Of a stretch of DNA of 62,500 bases, positions 49,070 to 61,205 are shown in pieces. This DNA comes from Glandiceps talaboti (Eukaryota; Hemichordata; Enteropneusta; Spengelidae). Within the stretch, counting starts at the first letter, position 1. Each line of letters starts with the position of its first letter. The position numbers were made by a program, and so were the translations under genes. A model generated the notes under the pieces. It did no database searches. It was given only the letters and a program-made list of their open reading frames with translations, and had not been told where the DNA came from. The stretch is taken from NCBI RefSeq assembly GCF_964340395.1, contig NC_135565.1, positions 22,052,209-22,114,708 of the forward strand. The letters are read 5' to 3'.

Positions 49070-50630
49070 TAATGACATCAAAACAGGAAAAAGTAACCAC
49101 TGGAAACACGCGATTTTTGGAGTTAATTTACATAGCCCTTTGCAAAGCCGGCACCGACATGTTGTATAAATTATACTACTACTGCCGTTAATAAGTAATG
49201 GATTGGACTCTTTCAATATTTCTACAGGGATGATGATAGAGGAAGATCGGGTATGAAGACTCAAATTTAATTGTTTCGCTAACGATTTAATTCTAGGAAA
49301 TATTTATATTGAAATGTTATTATGCAATTAATGTCGTTTAGTTTAGTTGAAGAGGCATAATTCTAATTTAAACACCATGACTTGCAAAGACTAACCCTCT
49401 ACAGTGGTAGGTGCAAACTGTAGCAGTCATATCAACATTCCGATATCAAAACACATGAACGCACTCTATCTGTACTGACATCGTTTGGTTCAGTGGTTTC
49501 CGACAAGTAAATCAAACACAGTAAGTTTAAGAGTTTTCTTTAATTTGTGATGATATACTCACGCACACATAACACCATAAACTTAAGTTGTACTAGTAAA
49601 CTTTTACAAGAGTTAACAGTTTAAGTTAGAATCCTGATTGTCAAATGCTTAGAGTGACTGGTTGTTGTAAGCAGGTTGTGGAGGCATGACCGTCAAATGG
49701 TACCGGTTAGAGTGGCAAGCTTGTAATCTGCAGATTGCAGGTTGTAGAGTTATGTCCGTCAAATGGTACCGGTTACAGTAGCCGGGTTGTAATCTGCAAC
49801 TTGCTTGTTGAATAGCTAAACCCAATGGATAAGATTTAAAACCACACTGATGGGATAGAAGTTGCAATGGATTGTATGCTCCCAAGGGAGTTGATATATA
49901 TAGGCCATTGTGCCACTCTAGATTCGTGCCATGGATAATTAATCCATAATTAATTGTGATGCGTTTTGAGCACAGTGAGTAACAGCTCTATAAAACTAAC
50001 ATCAGTTATTATTGTTTATAGTACTAGTAATCGGCTTAGACATTAGGTGATTTGTCCACTTTACCCTCTGAGCTTTACCCTTCCAGTTATACAAAAGGCG
50101 ACTTGATCACATTTTATGTTTGCTACAATTCCGCATAACTTGAACAGCTATAAAACTCTTCAGGAAAATAGTTGTAAACGTATATTACTGTTAACGTTCC
50201 ATATCTAAGGAACCGTTTGTAGTTTGTAGCCGTTGGCCATTTGTAAGTCCATTTGGCTGGCGTGCTTTGACCACAGACAAGTAATATACAGACAAGTACT
50301 TATCTGTGACCTGTTGTATTGCAACTAATATGTTACGTGATTACATGTCACTCTACATCTACTGATCCGACTAATGCAAGTACAAAGACGAATTAGTATA
50401 TGTTTTCACTCAGTGTGCAATGTGTTAATGGGATTAGCTCTTGAGTTTATTCTAGGATTAGCAAGCTACTATTCAATGCAAAGCTGGTAAACTTTCATAA
50501 CACGGTGATAACATAGGAAATAGGCAAAAAACAGTGAGAGGAAACAGTAATTATGATGGCAATATTTATATTAAAAAAATATTAGAAATCCGGATAAACG
50601 CGAGAACAAAATCATTTTTTCATTCTGTTG
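49070..50630. other. No gene seen
   Basis: Intergenic. It includes a two-unit repeat of about 70 bp at 49665-49805 (core gtcaaatggtaccggtta). Confidence 0.5.
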
Positions 50631-50634
50631 TGGT

Positions 50635-51110
50635 TTTTTTATTATTAAACTTTATTTAAAGAGGGTAGCCCAGTTAGCCTTGGCCAATCTTCCCTGGGGC
50701 CCTCTAAATATAAATAGTACAAAGACAAAAGAGACAGATACAAACCGTACAGTAAGGACATACAATAAACAGCAAAAGTGTCTAAAATTTTGTCATAAGA
50801 TATTGGTGACAGCCTTGTGTGAATGAAAACAACAATGTTCTGTTTCTCACTTCAAGTGGTAAGGTATTTCAAATAGTTGCACTAGAAAACATAAAACTTT
50901 GCTTAAAAAATCAATTCTAGGTGGAGGTATTAACAGGGCATTGTTTTTGCATGACCTGGTTCTATAATTATGACAGTTGTGAACATGTTTAAAATATGAG
51001 TCAAAATACTCAGGACAGAGGCTGTTTAGACACGCAAAGGTAAAAACAGACTTATTAAAATATACTCTCTGGGAGATTGGTAATGTATTTATAGATTTAA
51101 ATAAATTAGC
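50635..51110 (-). mobile_element. Non-LTR retrotransposon 3' relic
   Basis: The minus strand shows degenerate RT C-terminal blocks (LPLEVRNRTL near 50860). These are followed by the family-typical tail TTGGCCAAGGCTAACTGGGC and a CTCTTTAAATAAAGTTTAAT end at 50640. Stops are frequent. Confidence 0.6.
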
Positions 51111-51299
51111 TGTGGGCGAGTCTCTGTTCCCTGTGATCTCTTACTTTACAATGGTGGTTGCTCACCAATCGAATTTAAAGGTATGTTCAATTCGCCATAA
51201 CTACCACAAGAATTCACCATTATGGATATTATAAATCTAGACATATTTCTTCTGCCCTGTCACTACATCAATCTTGGAATTATTGATAGCAATATTGAT

Positions 51300-51570
51300 T
51301 TTACGCGATTTCGCTAAGCATACTTAATATACTCGTAAATTTCGCCCCGGTTTTTCGCCTATTTGGTTTTTCGCCTAAATTTTACAAAATAGATGGATTT
51401 TTGTGTACATTAAATAAATATAGTAAGAAAAAAGACAAGGTTCGTTCAAGAATTTCCGTGCAATATACGTGTGATTTGACCCAAGTTGAAGGTGACCTCG
51501 TTTGACACGCGATGTGACACGGCAAACAGGCAAGTTTCCCACAACTACATAAAATTAAACCCAATTTCAC
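51300..51570 (+). repeat. Third, diverged copy of the TTTCGCCC dispersed repeat
   Basis: Matches 3400-3700 and 13480-13770, sharing tttcgccc/ggtttttcgcc, gtggatttttgtgtac and agacaaggt, and ending cccaatttcaca. Confidence 0.8.
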
Positions 51571-52050
51571 AAAGTTTTGATATTTTCAAATAACGGGTAA
51601 CTTGCAAATTCTATATTACCCTGCAATTGTGTGTAACTATGTTTGATAGTGGCACCAGAATGAAGGCAACTCGCGAAAGCAGGTCGTAATTTTGAGTGCA
51701 GTGTTGTGAGTTCAAGGAATAGGGAACTTGCAAAACTGCCATGTTGAATATTGCATCATGGGAAATGTGATAATAAACACTAATCAATTAGTATTGTAAA
51801 CAGTATTGTTACATTGTTTATAACCACCAATAATCAATTCATTGTTACCCTGACCAGTGTGGATACCCTATTGCACTGTAATCCTATTTCCAGTAGAAGG
51901 GAAAAGTAATAGTGAAAGTTAAAGTTACACTGCTGCTAAGGCTAAACTTGTCGGATGATAACATGTCCTGTTTTATTATTACAGTATTTACTACCCTACA
52001 GTCCTTCTGTTCCCACATATATTTAACAGATTCTATGCCACTCTACTTCT

Positions 52051-52615
52051 ATGCACACTCGCTTTGGATTCTCATCTTACCTGCCTAATAGTCTGTCCTC
52101 ATTTAATCCCATGTTCAATGTTTTGTGGAGAAGGTTACAATTTTCGAAGAGAAATATTGTACATGTACATTCTTTATCAGAGTTTTCTAGAGATTCCAGT
52201 AATCAGAACGTCACTTTATCCGTTATGGACAATGGCTATGAAGTCATTGAAAACTAGTAAACTACCATAAATCAACTTACAGACACACATGGCCTTGGTA
52301 CACACCAATATACAAAAGGTACAATGTACACAAATAAAAACACTGAACCTTAAGGATGGCTTGAACTATTTGATATTTTCTTGTGTATTGCTTCATGATG
52401 TATGTTGTGGTTGGTTAATATGAATTTATATAGTGTGATAAGGAGATGAGTTTCCAGCACCTTCAAAGTTGTAATTGTCCACCACTGACAAAACGACGTT
52501 CTGATCATAGGAATCACTCTGAAACTCTGAAAGCAGTTGAATATTTAGTTTAGAAAATAACAATAGTATATTAAAACCAACAGATGAATAAGAAAAGTGT
52601 GTATGTGTCAATGAT
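52051..52615. repeat. Diverged inverted repeat upstream of the sulfotransferase start
   Basis: 52051-52255 and 52430-52615 resemble each other in inverse orientation, best around atcagaacgtcactttatcc and its partner near 52500. The right member overlaps the start of exon 1 at 52584. Confidence 0.5.
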
Positions 52616-52681
52616 GGTGGTCACCATCGTGTGCATTCTGTTCGTATCCAATATGATGGACGGGAAAATAAAGTTTCCAAG
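52584..52681 (+). CDS. Gal3ST-MAM gene, exon 1 (signal anchor)
   Basis: ATG at 52584, 32 codons plus two bases, then donor CCAAG/gtaagt at 52682. The peptide starts MNKKSVYVSMMVVTIVC: a short positively charged cytosolic tail and one hydrophobic segment (residues 5-24). This is the classical type II signal anchor of Golgi glycan-modifying enzymes. It ends with AG, and the next exon supplies A to complete Arg, so the phase agrees with 55227. An acceptor-like accaacag directly precedes the ATG, so a 5' untranslated exon may exist. Confidence 0.75.
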
Positions 52682-52689
52682 GTAAGTGT

Positions 52690-55220
52690 ACATGCACAAT
52701 ATTGTTATTTTGGAAAACCAGCTCTTCCGCAATTCAGATAGTAGTAATCACTCCCTGTCATCATGTACAAGATAGGCTGCTGTAATATTATTTATGGAGT
52801 CATTTGGGCATTGACAAGTATTAAACCAATAAACTACATATTACTGTGTTCACTTTATATAAACAGCATGTCTTTCATAAGGGCAAAGTAGCTAGACACA
52901 TGTTTAATATTTGATTTGGTTTAATGGTATTGCAAGTAAACTGAAGTGTGGTCTAAAGCATATAATGTTTTGTCTTGATAGAATTAAATTGCAAATAACT
53001 GTAATTCGTAGTCATCGAATCATTTCCTCCTCCTTGGTCATAATATGATGATAATAATAATAATAATCTGTATCCGTCCAAATGAATTCGGAAAGGCCAT
53101 GTACTGACCCTATTTTACAGTACCAATTTGTCTTCTCTCACATAAACCAAGCAAACAGCTAGATAGTAGAGAGATAAAAACCCGGGGACAAAATGACGAT
53201 GTAACTGGTGAATGGAGCTGGCTTTTATCTCGACCTCTTACCTCTGGCTTTTAGGATGAATACAACGCAACGTGTACACGTAACCAGACTCTGCACGTAA
53301 CTGTACGCAACGCAACGCAGCGCAAGGCCTGTTTACTCATGCAGTGTACTTCCATGGAGAAAATTAGTGCAGAGATACAGCGCTGTTGTAACACGATGTA
53401 CACCTTTTAGTGTAACCGTAATACAGTATATTCAATGTATAATCATTGAATGTGTTGGAAATGTAAAAGGGTACGTTTAGAATCTGAACAAGCTTAAGTG
53501 GGATCAGGGTTGTCTGTTTGTAACGCAAGTGGTGACTCGGTCGGTGTACTTCCACGGCCAAAAAAGGAGTGCAGAAATAAAACATGGGTAACACGATGTA
53601 CACCATTTATTTTGTGCAAAATGACATAGCTATTAATGATTGGGATATTTCATATCAAATCTTGAATAGCACAGTTGATAACATTGTTAAGTAAATAAAT
53701 TATTACTTTAATAACGCAGATCAAACATACAAACTATAAGACATTGTTAGTGTTAATATGTAAGACGACGCCAGTAACACAAATGTCAATAAGTAATAAT
53801 TCGTATTTCCCCAACGTTTGATATTGTGAGCTAAAGTTGACGATAAATCACCTAATTGGTATATATAATTAGTTATGCAAATTAATCATGTTATATGACA
53901 CTAGTTGCTAATATATCTATCAGAAGCTTCCGTCATTGTATCAACAATGTTGTTCTGGATTTCGAGCCCTGTTCACTTCTGTGTGACTATGGCAGTTTCA
54001 AGTGGTTTTTATTGTCAAATGGTATGGTGCAATGTTGACTTTTCGCTTGAGAGCCTTCTGTTGGAAATGGCCGACTTGAGGTTTGGAACTGTATTCTAAA
54101 CTTGTCGCCTGATGTGAATTTATATGACTGAGATACACACTTATACACAGAGAGCATCTGAAAAACACCAACACTCTAAAGTTATCCGACAGAGACGCAC
54201 ACTCTCTTGGCAATTAATCGGGTGGTCGGGAGAGCACTTTTATTGTACTAAAACGCTGATATCTTCCATTGGCACAGCCCATGAGCCCATGTCATCGGGT
54301 GGATGTATTTGTGAGGCCCTGCGTTGAACAACCTGGACGAAATCATAACAATATATGCAACATGTTTCGCAAATTTTATCAAACATTCATGATAAATACA
54401 TTCTGCATTCATTGTCTAAATTGAAATAAAATATTGTTAATTTTGGAAATGAGATATTTAATGAGAAATATCCCACTCATCTAATCGAACCGAAAGGTCA
54501 TTGTGTGACACAAGAGCTAAATATTACTATTAATATGTGTGTGACATGATTTTATAAATTACCAATTAGGTGAATATCTTAGCAACAATTGATGAGATGT
54601 CATCTAAAACTAGAGTTAGTCAAACTCATTTATTACTGACATAAATGATATAGTATGCAAGTAATATTACACCTACACCTGCTGGAACAGATACTTTTTT
54701 CATCAAATAACCAAAAATATATTCACTAAAAAATGGGCAATTACTTATATTTAAGCAAAAATAAACAAATGTTTGTTTACGATAACACAACTTCAGAAAA
54801 CAGGGTAGGTAGGTTGGAATTGCATTTTTTTATTTTATATTCTTTTTAAAAAATTACTTCGACCTAAAGACAAGATATTCGTTGGTCACAATAACAGTTA
54901 ATGAGGTGTAAAAGAAGCAAATGAAGACAATTATGTGATTCAGAAAGAGACAAACATAATATGCAGACTGTGCTATTATAGGTTGAAAAGACATAGTTTC
55001 TCTCTGGAATGTGATTTTTTTTTTAAAGTATTAAAATACTTTTGTAAGAATATCTACATGGAAATAGAAGTAAACTGTCGAATATATACTAACATATACT
55101 ATGTAGTATCGCCATTCTTGAAAGATACATAGAAAGGCTAGAAAAGCTGAAAACACTACTATTGCATCATATGATTCAAACAAAGCATTAACATTCTAAG
55201 TAATATTGTTCTTTTTCTCT
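52690..55220. other. Intron 1 of the Gal3ST-MAM gene
   Basis: No further exon convincingly seen. It includes two direct repeats of about 68 bp (53341-53408 and 53542-53608, both ending gtaacacgatgtacacc) and GCAACGCAACGCAGC near 53315. Confidence 0.6.
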
Positions 55221-55226
55221 TTTCAG

Positions 55227-56350
55227 ATTATATAAATCAAACAGTATGCAGAAAGAGTCCCGATTACCTGCGCATCTCGTATCAGAAACTACTAATACCT
55301 GTACGCGAATCGACAATGTGTGTTTCGTGAAAACGCGGAAAACCGGTGGTACTACTGTTTCTTCCGTACTAAATCGGTACGGTTTTCAGAGAAATTTATC
55401 TCTTGCATTACTAAAAACAAACACACGCAGTGGACATTTCAATGTAATACACATCAAAGATGATAGTCCCAAAAAACTGTTCCTCCCTCCCCTCGACGTC
55501 AGACCTGGAGAGTGGAAAAATTACAAATATAACATGATGACAGTGCATGTTAGATACAACAGAACGTCATTCGAAACGTTCATGTACCCTAATACAAAAT
55601 ACATATCAATATTAAGAGAACCGTGTACCCATTTTGAGTCTGATTTTGTCTATTATAAACTACCATCTTTAGTACAAGGTGTCAAACACAAGATGAAAGT
55701 GGAAGACACTCTTCAAGAATACCTACGTGACCCAGAATTCTACTGGCAAAGAACAAAGAAAAAGTATGGAAACCGTATTGGTTCTTTTACAAGAAATACA
55801 CAAACGTTCGATCTTGGCCTCGATCACGTCTACCACAACAATACAGACATCGTGAAAGACTACGTAAGAAAACTAGCAAATGAATTTGATTTGATGTTAA
55901 TAACTGATTATTTCGATGAATCGATGCTTTTATTAAAGAAACTTCTCTGTTGGGACTGGGATGATGTCTTATACATGAGTAGAAATATGCGTCCAAATGA
56001 TACAACACGAGCTAGATTGACTTCAAACATTTGTAAACAAATCTACGACTGGAACAACGCAGATGTTTTACTTTATGAACATTTTAACCACACGTTTTGG
56101 AGACACGTTACGGCTTATGGACCTACATTTCAAAAAGATCTTGAAGAACTACAACGGCGTAGAACCACAAAGTCAGCTCAATGTGTGAATGGGACAATAA
56201 CATTAAAGGAATATGGAAAGTATCAAGTTGTTTACAAAACAAAGAATGAGTCTTCTGAATTTTGCAGGTTATTTTCACAAATGAACAACAATATACTTCA
56301 CGAGATAATGAAGAAACAGTCCTCTGGTTTCCACAAAGAACACATTTCTG
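55227..56350 (+). CDS. Gal3ST-MAM gene, exon 2 (galactose-3-O-sulfotransferase-like domain)
   Basis: Acceptor ttctcttttcag ends at 55226. The exon has 1124 bp and donor TTTCTG/gtgagt at 56351. It encodes nearly the whole sulfotransferase domain. The 5'-phosphosulfate loop VKTRKTGGTT is at about residues 67-76 of the spliced protein, the 3'-phosphate strand ISILREP at about 159-165 followed by HFESDFVYY, and the family-typical WDWDDVLYMSRN near 260. Gal3ST enzymes transfer sulfate from PAPS to the 3-OH of galactose on glycolipids or glycoproteins in the Golgi. The acceptor substrate of this one cannot be told. The frame is intact, and the exon ends in phase 1. Confidence 0.92.
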
Positions 56351-56516
56351 GTGAGTACTACAAATTTTGCCGTGTAACAAGTACATTTGTTACCCTGACC
56401 TACTTTTAGCACAGTAGCTACATGCAAAGGTTCAGTAGTGCTCTCCATTAATTGTAAAGCAGACGTGCATGTCTGTTTGTATCTAGCTCTATACAGTCCG
56501 TGGACCGACCCTCCTA

Positions 56517-56518
<2 letters not shown>

Positions 56519-56570
<52 letters not shown>

Positions 56571-56660
56571 GCACGCACGCACGCACGCACGCACACACAC
56601 ATACATACATACATACATACATATACACACACACATACATACATTCATACATACATACAT

Positions 56661-56699
<39 letters not shown>

Positions 56700-56809
56700 C
56701 ATACATACATACATACATACATACATACACACATGCACACATACATACATACATACATACATACATACATACATGCACACATACATACATACATACATAC
56801 ATACATACA

Positions 56810-56838
<29 letters not shown>
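56519..56838. repeat. (CA)/(CG CA)/(CATA) microsatellites in an intron
   Basis: About 320 bp of CA, GCAC and ACAT units between exons 2 and 3 of the sulfotransferase gene. Confidence 0.98.
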
Positions 56839-56840
<2 letters not shown>

Positions 56841-56964
56841 GAACATGCTCCAGTTCGTTGATGCCTTGGTTCTGATTATGTTGGATGTCTATAGACCTAT
56901 TACTGGTCTGGTAGGACACACGGTTAGACACGTACAGTTAACATGTCGATTATTTTTCATCTAG

Positions 56965-57099
56965 GTGAGAACTTGACAGTCTGTGGCTTTGAATTTCGAG
57001 CTATGTGTGGCATGAGGTTAGCTAGTAATGGTGGCTATCGATGGGGCTTCAATTCAGTGCAGTTAAAAATCAATGACGTCACCACCCAGTCATTATTTG
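56965..57099 (+). CDS. Gal3ST-MAM gene, exon 3 (MAM domain start)
   Basis: Acceptor tatttttcatctag ends at 56964 and donor TATTTG/gtatgt starts at 57100. The exon is 135 bp, phase 1 in and phase 1 out. It encodes ENLTVCGFEFRAMCG and a YRWGF block, the usual first two Cys and the Trp of a MAM domain (Pfam MAM, extracellular adhesion or recognition). It joins exon 2 through a split Gly codon without loss of frame. The intron before it contains long CA/CATA microsatellites. Confidence 0.8.
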
Positions 57100-57539
57100 G
57101 TATGTTATTTCTGTAACTAGTTATGAAAAGGGAACATAAATTTAAACAAGAGTGAATTTATCTTAGTCGCGTAGTGGATCGAGGGAAGTCATTTTGGCCA
57201 ATTATACATCGCCGGGAGGGGGCTCCCTAATTTAAACGGAATTCCTAAAATTGACAGTACTGGCTTAAAAGAGGTATGCTGCCCTGTGGGACAAGATTTA
57301 CAAGTACAATGGATTTTATTTACCGCGCATGTCCTGGTGAAGTGCTTTTTCTTCAAAAACATTATAGTATTTACCATCTTGATCGATGAATTTGGCTTAT
57401 TTGCACGATGTCAAGGTTCATTTGTCCCAAAATTCATCTTAAATATTTACATGTCCACGCAGAGACGACGATTTGATTGAATGTACATACTTAATAGTGT
57501 ATTCCCATAGTCTGTGATGTCGAGGCGTGCATGTAGGAA

Positions 57540-57725
57540 TGGGGCGACCACTGAACATTTTATTTCAAGTAAATAAGTAAGTAAGTAGGTAGGTAGGTAG
57601 GTAGGTAAGTAGCTGAGTGGTCAAACTTAATATAGACTAACAATTTACTTCTGGTGTTTCAGCTGTGTTATTTTTAATCTAATGGAAATAAAGTATTATT
57701 ATTATTACCATTATTATTATAAGTA
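57540..57725. repeat. GTAG simple repeat and TTA-tailed relic
   Basis: GTAG/GTAA units at 57570-57610, and aatggaaataaagtattatt followed by ATT units at 57680-57720, resembling a retroelement 3' tail. It lies in the intron between exons 3 and 4. Confidence 0.5.
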
Positions 57726-58102
57726 CAAATATTTTAATAGACCATTACACCAATGATATCGAACTGAATGAACTAAAACAATGAGTTAAGTATAGTTTCA
57801 TTGACGAGGGGCGATATCCAGAAGCAATCTGATTAAAATGAGATTAATTTCTTTACCATTATATTCTTAACATGTCGTTGCTCCTGGAGATTTCAGCACA
57901 TTTCTTCTGAGCCTAATTTGCCAATTTTATATCACTATTTTACTCATATCAGTATGCTATTTCTAATGTTTACTTCAGTTCATAACATAATTAATATGAT
58001 CTGTATGACTTTTTATGTGATCTTTCCCTACAAACACGATTGCATTTTGTTTCAGTGGCAATTTTTTTCTAGTACGACATAAATATTTTTGCTATCCAAC
58101 AG

Positions 58103-58383
58103 GTACGTTTATGGTTTCTGCAAAAAGAACCAACTCTAATAAAACCGAGGATGGAAAAACTGCAAGTATTATCTTTCCTGAAACCATAGATGATGATATC
58201 TGCCTTGGCTTTTATTATTTCATGAGTGAAAAGTCCATTAAAACAAACAGTTCCTTACGTGTATGCCATTTAAACAGGGAAAACTTAGCATGTGAGGTTA
58301 AATGGAACAGTACAAGTGGAAATGGTGTATATGGGAGATGGAATCATGTACTTTTACCCATAAGTCATAAACCTTTTTCATAT
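58103..58383 (+). CDS. Gal3ST-MAM gene, exon 4 (MAM domain middle)
   Basis: Acceptor gctatccaacag ends at 58102 and donor TCATAT/gtaagt starts at 58384. The exon is 281 bp. It encodes the MAM core: GTFMV (the GhFMyv strand), DICLGFYYFMSE (the CL-F-Yhm strand with the third conserved Cys) and GRWNHVLLPI (the W-- strand). Two additional Cys are present in RVCHLNRENLACEV. It ends in phase 0. Confidence 0.85.
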
Positions 58384-59085
58384 GTAAGTATCAACATTTC
58401 CACTGACATTAACCTTGAACGTCACAGTGTTCGCATAACGCCAAATCGGTGTTGCGACTACGATTGACCGACCACAACAGGACAATTTAAGAGGTCGTTC
58501 ATTGACTTCCCCCGAAGCCAAGTGCCCTTGCGAAGTGAAGTATCTGCCAGTCGCAAGTGTTCTTTATTGTGACGTCCTTAAAGTCTAAATTTACATAACG
58601 CATGGTCAATGGCCAAATAATTAATGCAATCCATATTACACTTTTCAGGGGCGTTATCATGCCATAAAAGTATTCTCAAAACATTTATGAATGATCACTA
58701 TGAATCCTAGCTATCTATGAAATGCAGACTGTCGTCTCATGTACTCGAGTACGCTTGGAATCTTGTGTGGTCTGAATCCGATATCCTTGAGACAGTCTGT
58801 TGACCTTTCAGTCAAACTAGGACATGCGATGTTGTTAAAATATTGAGTTTACTGAAAATATGAATATGTCATCTGTGACGCTATTTTCGGCACCTATGAA
58901 TTATGGGTAGCACTGTTAAATTTGACATTCGAATTTTGTTATAAATAAAAAAATGCTATAATACTGTGTTTGTTTTTCATGTACCTTGAGTTGACAATAA
59001 ATGACATAACATGTAAATTGACAAATAAGTACATAATAATCCAGTGGACTGTGCATAAATGTATATCTTCTATTTTTCACTACAG

Positions 59086-59214
59086 ATTGCATTTCAAGCA
59101 GTATATGGACATGAGGTCGTCAACAAAGGCAAAGGAAAATATAAAGGAAAAGACTTTGATTTTGGATTGGATGATATCTTGGTTTTGCGTAACAGACCAT
59201 GTCCAGAAGAATAA
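59086..59214 (+). CDS. Gal3ST-MAM gene, exon 5 (MAM domain end and stop)
   Basis: Acceptor tatttttcactacag ends at 59085; 42 codons and TAA (59212-59214). It encodes IAFQAVYG, the FGLDDILVL block (the MAM iAlDDI motif) and a final Cys in RPCPEE. The protein ends directly after the MAM domain. The complete spliced frame over five exons is 588 residues. Confidence 0.85.
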   Translation: MAFQAVYGHEVVNKGKGKYKGKDFDFGLDDILVLRNRPCPEE

Positions 59215-59626
59215 TCATTGAATGAATGAATTATTAATCCTTAAATGTATTTTAATAGTTTGAACTAGTCGTAGTATTATATAATGTGTCATTTTGAATT
59301 TATTGTGATTTGGCGTCATTTTCGAAACAACGTATCAATATTACTAAAGCTCCCTTTTATATCAGCAGAAAACAATTTCCTGTATTGAATTAAATTTTCA
59401 TGCTTTCATTTTTATTTATTAGAGTTTATTTTCACACAATGGATTAGCAATTGACTAGTCTGTCGTCACTGCATCACAGATTACAATATTTTACCCACTA
59501 TTCCCTATAAACTGAATACTTAGATGTTCCTTACTTTATAAACCATAATTATATCTGCGCATTTTAGTATCTAAATGAAATTTTACTTAATACATGTAAC
59601 AAAACTAGATTAATATACAGATTGTG

Positions 59627-59632
59627 AATAAA
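59627..59632 (+). terminator. Candidate polyadenylation signal
   Basis: AATAAA 413 bp downstream of the Gal3ST-MAM stop codon. No nearer canonical signal was noticed. Confidence 0.4.
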
Positions 59633-59639
59633 ATATGCC

Positions 59640-61060
59640 AAGTAATCCCCAGCGTGGGTATTCAGGCTGTACATTTGTTTTCTAAGGTAAATTTCCTTTG
59701 TTATACGTATACCCTTTCACAAATATCATTGCTGGAGATATAACAGGATGGGGGATATTCTTTCATTAATTTCCCTGCAAATATTTTGAATGGATTTAAA
59801 AAATTCAGCTAAAAAATTCAGCTAAAAATTTCTATCTCTTTCCACCAAAAATATCACGTCACGAAAAGGGGTGAGATGGGCTGTGTAGATTCAGGGCAAA
59901 ATCGACCAGTAACTGAAGAATGAGAGTTACCTCGTTCATAGAGTATCGGTATCATTAAGATCTCACATGTTAATGTTGGGGGATCTACTGAGAGAAATTA
60001 TTGTTTGAGATATGAGATCGTTAGAGGGACGAATGGTCACATCGCTGGAGTGAATGAACGCAACTCCGTCGCTGGACATTTCTGTCGATAGTTTAAAGAC
60101 GTGCCCATCGGCATTCTCCTGTTTAGAAATTTAGATTAAAAACTCTATTCTTAATAATTACATAATTTCACTTTTTGATTGGAATTATGAGGTTTTCCCC
60201 TTTTTAGGGTTAGTTGCCTCCTGAAACGTCACACGAGGAAGGCATGTTCAGGCCCCTCAGTCACTTTATTAGTTGTCTGGCTGGGAAAATTCAAAGTTAG
60301 ATCTTTGGGTAAGAAAATTAACACATCTAGGAGTTGAACCCACGTCGCCTAAATTACTTAAAATATGAAATCAACATTAATCGATCATATGAAAGGTATG
60401 CAAGATACATGTATATACAATTCTATTTTGTGCATATGATATAGAGAACTATACGCCAATGTTTGTAAATAATTATGATTTATTAAATTAAAGAAGTTAT
60501 CTGTGATATATTTATTATAGATTGCATTGATTTATAGCTTACCTTACCTAAGGAAGAACTCCAAAAAGTGTCATTTCAATTAACCAACCAACCAATCAGT
60601 CAATCAATAAATCAATAACATGCGTATACAGCAGAATACAAAAAAAAGTTATTTTTTCCAAGGGTGCTGAATATTAACAAAACACACTATTAGTGAAATA
60701 CTTTTCTTCAACTTCAACTTGGCTCTTTGTCTAGCACTTCATCCACAATACGCAGCATATGAAAATACAGAGCAGCAAATAAACTATTGTAAACACTTAC
60801 ATATGCTTAGAATTGCCATTAATTTCGTACTTAGTTAAAACCTTTTTCCAAACACAATCTTGAAGATTAATACCTAATATTTCCGACAGCACATTTTCAG
60901 GGAATAATTTTCATGTTTGTGTTTAGATTTTTTTAATTTGTAATTTGTATCAAACGGAACAGTAAATCAAGTTGTCAAATGGCTGCAACATGGTACTAAA
61001 CGAAAATTCTACTAGATTTAGGCCAATAAAAGCTGTCCATTGTTTGGGATGAATATTTCA
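59640..61060. other. No gene seen
   Basis: Intergenic, AT-rich, between the plus-strand Gal3ST-MAM gene and the minus-strand gene that converges on it. Includes an AACC/ATCA simple stretch at 60582-60620. Confidence 0.5.
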
Positions 61061-61068
61061 GAAAGTCG

Positions 61069-61205
61069 TTAGCAATGAAATGTACGTTGTACAACTTTGA
61101 AGGTGACGATGGCTGCGATTCCAACAGTGATAGGCAGCAGATACCGTACATCCATGCCAAACAGTTGTAAACGTCCACGGGGTTTTCCAGTTGGAGCTTT
61201 CTGTC
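61069..61205 (-). CDS. Last exon of an unidentified membrane protein gene
   Basis: The minus strand has acceptor cttttgattttcag ending at 61206, two bases completing a Gly codon, 44 codons and TAA (61071-61069). The peptide has a basic stretch (QKAPTGKPRGR), then a hydrophobic segment around YLLPITVGIAAIVTF, and a short basic tail VVQRTFHC. This gives a C-terminal transmembrane anchor. The two other frames also lack early stops, but this one matches the phase of the exon at 62075-62205. Family not recognised. Confidence 0.55.

Noticed and set aside
53905-54099. 64-codon open frame in intron 1 of the sulfotransferase gene
   Set aside because: No splice context that would keep the exon 1 to exon 2 phase, and no known motif.
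56123-56386. Minus-strand open frames opposite the sulfotransferase exon (also 55787-56008)
   Set aside because: Shadows of the coding exon on the other strand.
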